Shown here: one piece after another, positions 60,774 through 64,000 of the stretch
Position numbering within the stretch: position 1 is the stretch's first letter
How the letters are laid out: every line of letters starts with the position of its first letter
Assembly (NCBI GenBank): GCA_026874595.1
Contig: CM049306.1
Location: 24,915,519-24,979,518 of the forward strand
DNA from: Sipunculus nudus
Taxonomy: Eukaryota; Annelida; Sipuncula; Golfingiida; Sipunculidae
Direction: 5' to 3'
Length of the DNA: 64,000 bases
Program-made: the position numbers and the translations under genes
The notes under the pieces: generated by a model
Databases searched by the model: none
What the model was told of the DNA's origin: nothing
Seen by the model: only the letters and a program-made list of their open reading frames with translations

Positions 60774-61947
60774 ACTAGAATACGGGTAGTCGACAAAATC
60801 AGAGAAGGACGGGTGAAGCGAGGCATGGATTGAGTGGCAAGGGGAAATAAAGTTACATGTGTTACATATTAGAATGGATCTCTGCCACATAAACATGATT
60901 GTAGGTGGCGCCACCTGTTATTTGAACGAGAAAATATCCAAGATGTATACACATGCAAAATTTCATGTGGAAAAGTCAAACCACTGCAGAGATATGAGTG
61001 ATTTTATCCCACAGCAGACAAACAGATGGACGCTGTGCAAAAATGGCTGCAGGTGGCGGCACCATTTTTGTGTATGTTATAAAGGTATCCACGGGCTACA
61101 TTTGTGTATAATTATTTTCCTGATTGGTCAAACGGTTCCAGAGATATAAGCATTAATGTATGCAGCGTGAACGTGAATGTAGGTGGCACCACCTGTCATA
61201 AAATCAAGAAAGCTATCCAGGATGTATACGCATGCCGAAATTACAGGTAATTTAGTCAAACCACTGCAGAGATATGAGTGATTTTATCCCAAGGCAGACA
61301 AACAGATGGACGCTGTGCAAAAATGGCTGCAGGTGGCGGCACCATTTTTATGTATGTTATAAAGCTATCCAAGGGCTACATTTGTGTAAAAAATTTTTTC
61401 CTGATTGGTCAAACGGTTCCCGAGATATGAGCTTGGATGTCTGCAGCGTGAACGTGAATGTAGGTGGCGCCACCTGTCATAAAATCAAGAAAGCTATCTA
61501 GGATGTACATGCATGCCGAATTTTAGGTGAATTAGTCAAAACACTGCAGAGATATGAGTGATTTTAACCCAAGGCAGATGAACAGATAGACACTGTGCAA
61601 ACATGGTTGCAGGTGGCGCCACCTTTTTTTGTGCATGTTATAAAACTATCCCAGGGCTACATTTGTGTGAAAAATTTTTCCTGATCGGTCAAACGGTTCC
61701 CAAGATATGTGGGTTTATGTGAGGAAACAGACGCACAAACTGACGCTGGGCAGAGAGGAAAAGGTCAGAGGTCAAGGTCACTTGGTTAGGCACCAGTTCA
61801 CATGTGACCCGATAATTTGTGTAAGTTTCGGAAAAATCTGTCCAGTAGTCTCAGAGGAGTTCTCCGGAAACGAACGCAGCGGCGGCGGCGGCGGAACCTG
61901 GTCAAAAACATAGTATCTGCAAAACTTCGTTTTGGCGGATACAATTA
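60774..61947 (+). mobile_element. Helitron-like element, family h copy 1
   Basis: The 5' end is ACTAGAATACGGGTAGTCGAC, but the second half of the 5' hairpin and the GTATCCGC motif are deleted. The body has about 3 units of 277-284 bases with GGTGGCGCCACC cores. The 3' end has a GGC run (about 61879-61894) and a hairpin GTATCTGCAAAAC-TTC-GTTTTGGCGGATAC at 61913-61942, then AATTA. It is tail to tail with copy 2 at 62767-63960. Short frames across it are repeat by-products. Confidence 0.85.
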
Positions 61948-62766
61948 CATGTGTAATATTAAATATATACATGCATGCATAATTAAAAACCAGCTTTACT
62001 CATTTATAAGTGAACAAAAGTAATTTATCAGTCTTGATGCTCATTTGGGTGATCTGCATGACATTGTGCCCTAATATGGGGCTAGGGAGAGCTTTGTGAT
62101 ACCATTACTGTAATTGTCAATAGCAGAAAATCCTCAGCTGAGAAAATGATATTATTGCTGTCATTTGGCAGTCTCAAAAATAGTGGTGAATATGCGTAAA
62201 AATTGGATAAGAATTTTATCTCAGAGGGTGACAAACATGGTGGAGGTTTCACTTTGGAGTAAATAACTTAAAAAAAAGCTAATCTATTAACTAATAACTA
62301 ATCTAAATTGAAGATAGTTAAATGCTGCAATACAAATATTCTCTTCCTTCAATTGTTAAAATACTGAGTTGGTGAATATTGTTCCCACTGTTCTATCTAA
62401 ATATATTATGATCATGTTTATAATTCACACAAATTAGCAAATATCAAACTAATTTATGTACACTAGATATATATTTTTCTGTTTGCTAAATTTCAGTCAC
62501 CTAATTTCAATGACTTAAGTTCAGGTATCTTAATAGATGTTTCAGGGCCTTCTTTCCTTAATGTGTAGTATGTTCTAAGTTCTAGGTCCAACGTTACAAT
62601 ATGTGCAAATTTTTTAATGGGTGACTGGGGGTGGGGGGGGGGGGGGAAGATCCCATACCAAAAACCCCAACTTATGATAAATGATAAATAACTTTAAATA
62701 ACAAATAAAATTTGGAATTTACAGGTCTTGGATCACAAGCTTAACATTGTGTAACATATATATTAA
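61948..62766. other. Spacer between two inverted family h elements
   Basis: Unassigned AT-rich DNA with a run of 14 G at 62633-62646. Confidence 0.6.
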
Positions 62767-63960
62767 TAATTGTATCCGCCAAAACAGAGTTTTGCGGATA
62801 CTATGTTTTCAGCTGCACACAGCCGCTGCCGCTGCCGCTGCCGAGTAGGTGTCAGGAGAACTCCTCTGTAACCGCTGTGCAGAATTTTACGAAACCCGGG
62901 ATTATGTTCGGGTCACATGTGAACTGCTGCGCCCCGATTTTGTTTTGACCTCTGACCTTTCCTCTGCGCTCTGCGTCCGTTTGTGCCTCTGTTTCCACAC
63001 ATAAACCCACATATCTCGGGAACCGTTTGACCGATCAGGAAAATATTTTGCACAAATGTAGCCCTTGGAGAGCTTTATAACATACACAAAAAATGGTGGC
63101 GCCACCTGCAACCATGTTTGCACAGTGTCCATCTGTTCGTCTGCCTTGGGTTAAAATCACTCATATCTCTGCAGTGATTTGACTAATTCACCTGAAATTT
63201 GGCATGCGTATACATCCTGGATAGCTTTTCTGATTTTATGACAGGTGGCGCCACCTACATTCACGTTTACGCTGCAGACATCCAAGCTCATATCTCGGGA
63301 ACCGTTTGACCGATTGGGCCAAAATTTTGCATGTGTATAGATCTCACATAGCTCTTTATCATACGCAAAACTGGTGGCGCCACCTGCAGCCATTTTTGCA
63401 CAGCTCCTGTCTGTTTGTCTGCCATGGGAAAAAATCACTCATATCTCGGCAGTGGTTTGACATATCTGCCTAAAATTTTGCAGGTTTATACATCCCCGAC
63501 AGCTCTCTTGATTTTATGACAGGTGGCGCCACCTGCATTCTAGTTTATGCAGCAGACATCCAAGCTCATATCTTGGGAACCGTTTGCCTGATTGGGCCAA
63601 AGTTTTGCATGTATATAGTTCTCACATAGCTCTTTATCATACGCCACACTGGCTGTGCCACCTTCAACCATTTTTGCACAGCGTCCAACTGTTTGTCTGC
63701 CACGGGCTAAAATCACTCATAAACATATAGTGGTTTGACTTATCTGCCTCAAATTTTGCATATGTATACAACTTGGACGGCTTTCTGGATTTTGTGGTAG
63801 GTGGCGCAACCTACATACACCATTTGGCTGCAAACATCCATGCTAATATGCAACACTTTACTCTATTTCCCCTTGCCACTCAATCCATTCCTCACTTCAC
63901 CCGTTCCACTCTGATTTAGGCGGATACACGTAGTCGCTTGTCGACTACCAGTATTCTAGT
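62767..63960 (-). mobile_element. Helitron-like element, family h copy 2 (most complete)
   Basis: Read on the minus strand the 5' end is ACTAGAATACTGG, with the hairpin GTAGTCG-ACAAG-CGACTAC (63930-63948) and TGTATCCGCC (63919-63928). The 3' end has GCAGCGGCAGCGGCAGCGGC, then the hairpin GTATCCGCAAAAC / GTTTTGGCGGATAC and AATTA. GGCGGATACA at the 3' end (62771-62780) is the exact reverse complement of the 5' motif. The body has the two-core 277 bp unit in about three copies. It is the best reference copy of the family, non-coding. Confidence 0.87.
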
Positions 63961-64000
63961 TATTGATTAATTTTGTTTTAGTTTGTTGAATTAATGCACA

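Noticed and set aside
1-64000. tRNA and rRNA genes
   Set aside because: I looked for GGTTCRAATCC-type T-arms with matching acceptor stems and for rRNA-like blocks and found none by eye; a covariance-model search would settle it.
1-64000. Autonomous transposases, reverse transcriptases or Rep/helicase proteins
   Set aside because: No ORF of adequate length or with recognisable motifs; all mobile elements seen are non-autonomous.

Overview
This 64 kb window looks like an AT-rich animal nuclear genome, most likely a marine invertebrate and probably a mollusc. There are no bacterial operons, no long ORFs outside low-complexity DNA, and candidate exons carry GT-AG borders. Most recognisable sequence is interspersed non-autonomous mobile elements. 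The mollusc assignment is an inference. It rests on elements whose plan (core tandem repeats, a GACG/ACGG tetranucleotide run, a 3' hairpin) recalls the bivalve 'pearl' elements and the Helentron-associated HINEs. No database was searched.

Genes: the one confident coding segment is a short minus-strand first coding exon at 24903-25029. It encodes the start of the N-terminal C2 domain of a novel-type (delta/theta-like) protein kinase C and ends at a consensus GTGAGT donor. No later exon was found at lower coordinates, so the first intron probably runs far to the left or out of the window. Weaker splice-bordered segments lie at 15-120, 31866-31891 and 37521-37557 (all minus). CpG-bearing promoter-like stretches lie at about 25030-25410, 32800-32890 and 41560-42130.

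Repeats: (1) At least five families of Helitron-like elements share one plan: a short 5' palindrome, an 8-11 base subterminal inverted repeat, a body often made of tandem units, a GACG-rich run in most, and a 3' end carrying the reverse complement of the 5' repeat, usually inside a hairpin, before an A-rich end. Complete-looking copies are at 2050-4485, 5211-6430, 7379-10194, 14801-16631, 21190-22240, 35391-37266 (5' tip lost), 42266-45261, 60774-61947 and 62767-63960. A chimera with the head of one family and the tail of another is at 51146-52110. (2) Two long-inverted-repeat fold-back elements (13205-16843 and 45639-47909) and a one-armed relative (about 59811-60460) have arms built from palindromes around CGCCTAGGCG or a GGCC-rich variant. 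(3) Short MITEs lie at 4501-4905 and 17532-17806 (one family) and 59839-60064 (Harbinger-like, TTA duplication). (4) Satellites and simple repeats include a ~51 bp minisatellite at 23656-24375, a ~520 bp polypurine tract at 20538-21058, and several poly-G/C runs.

Nesting gives a relative history: one d-family element lies inside a fold-back element, the TTA MITE interrupts another fold-back arm, a CAGGG-type MITE abuts a truncated h-family head, and the 21190-22240 element sits in a GA-rich microsatellite. The rest (10-13 kb, 17.8-20.5 kb, 25.4-31.8 kb, 37.6-41.5 kb, 52-59.7 kb) is AT-rich intergenic or intronic DNA with nothing I can assign.
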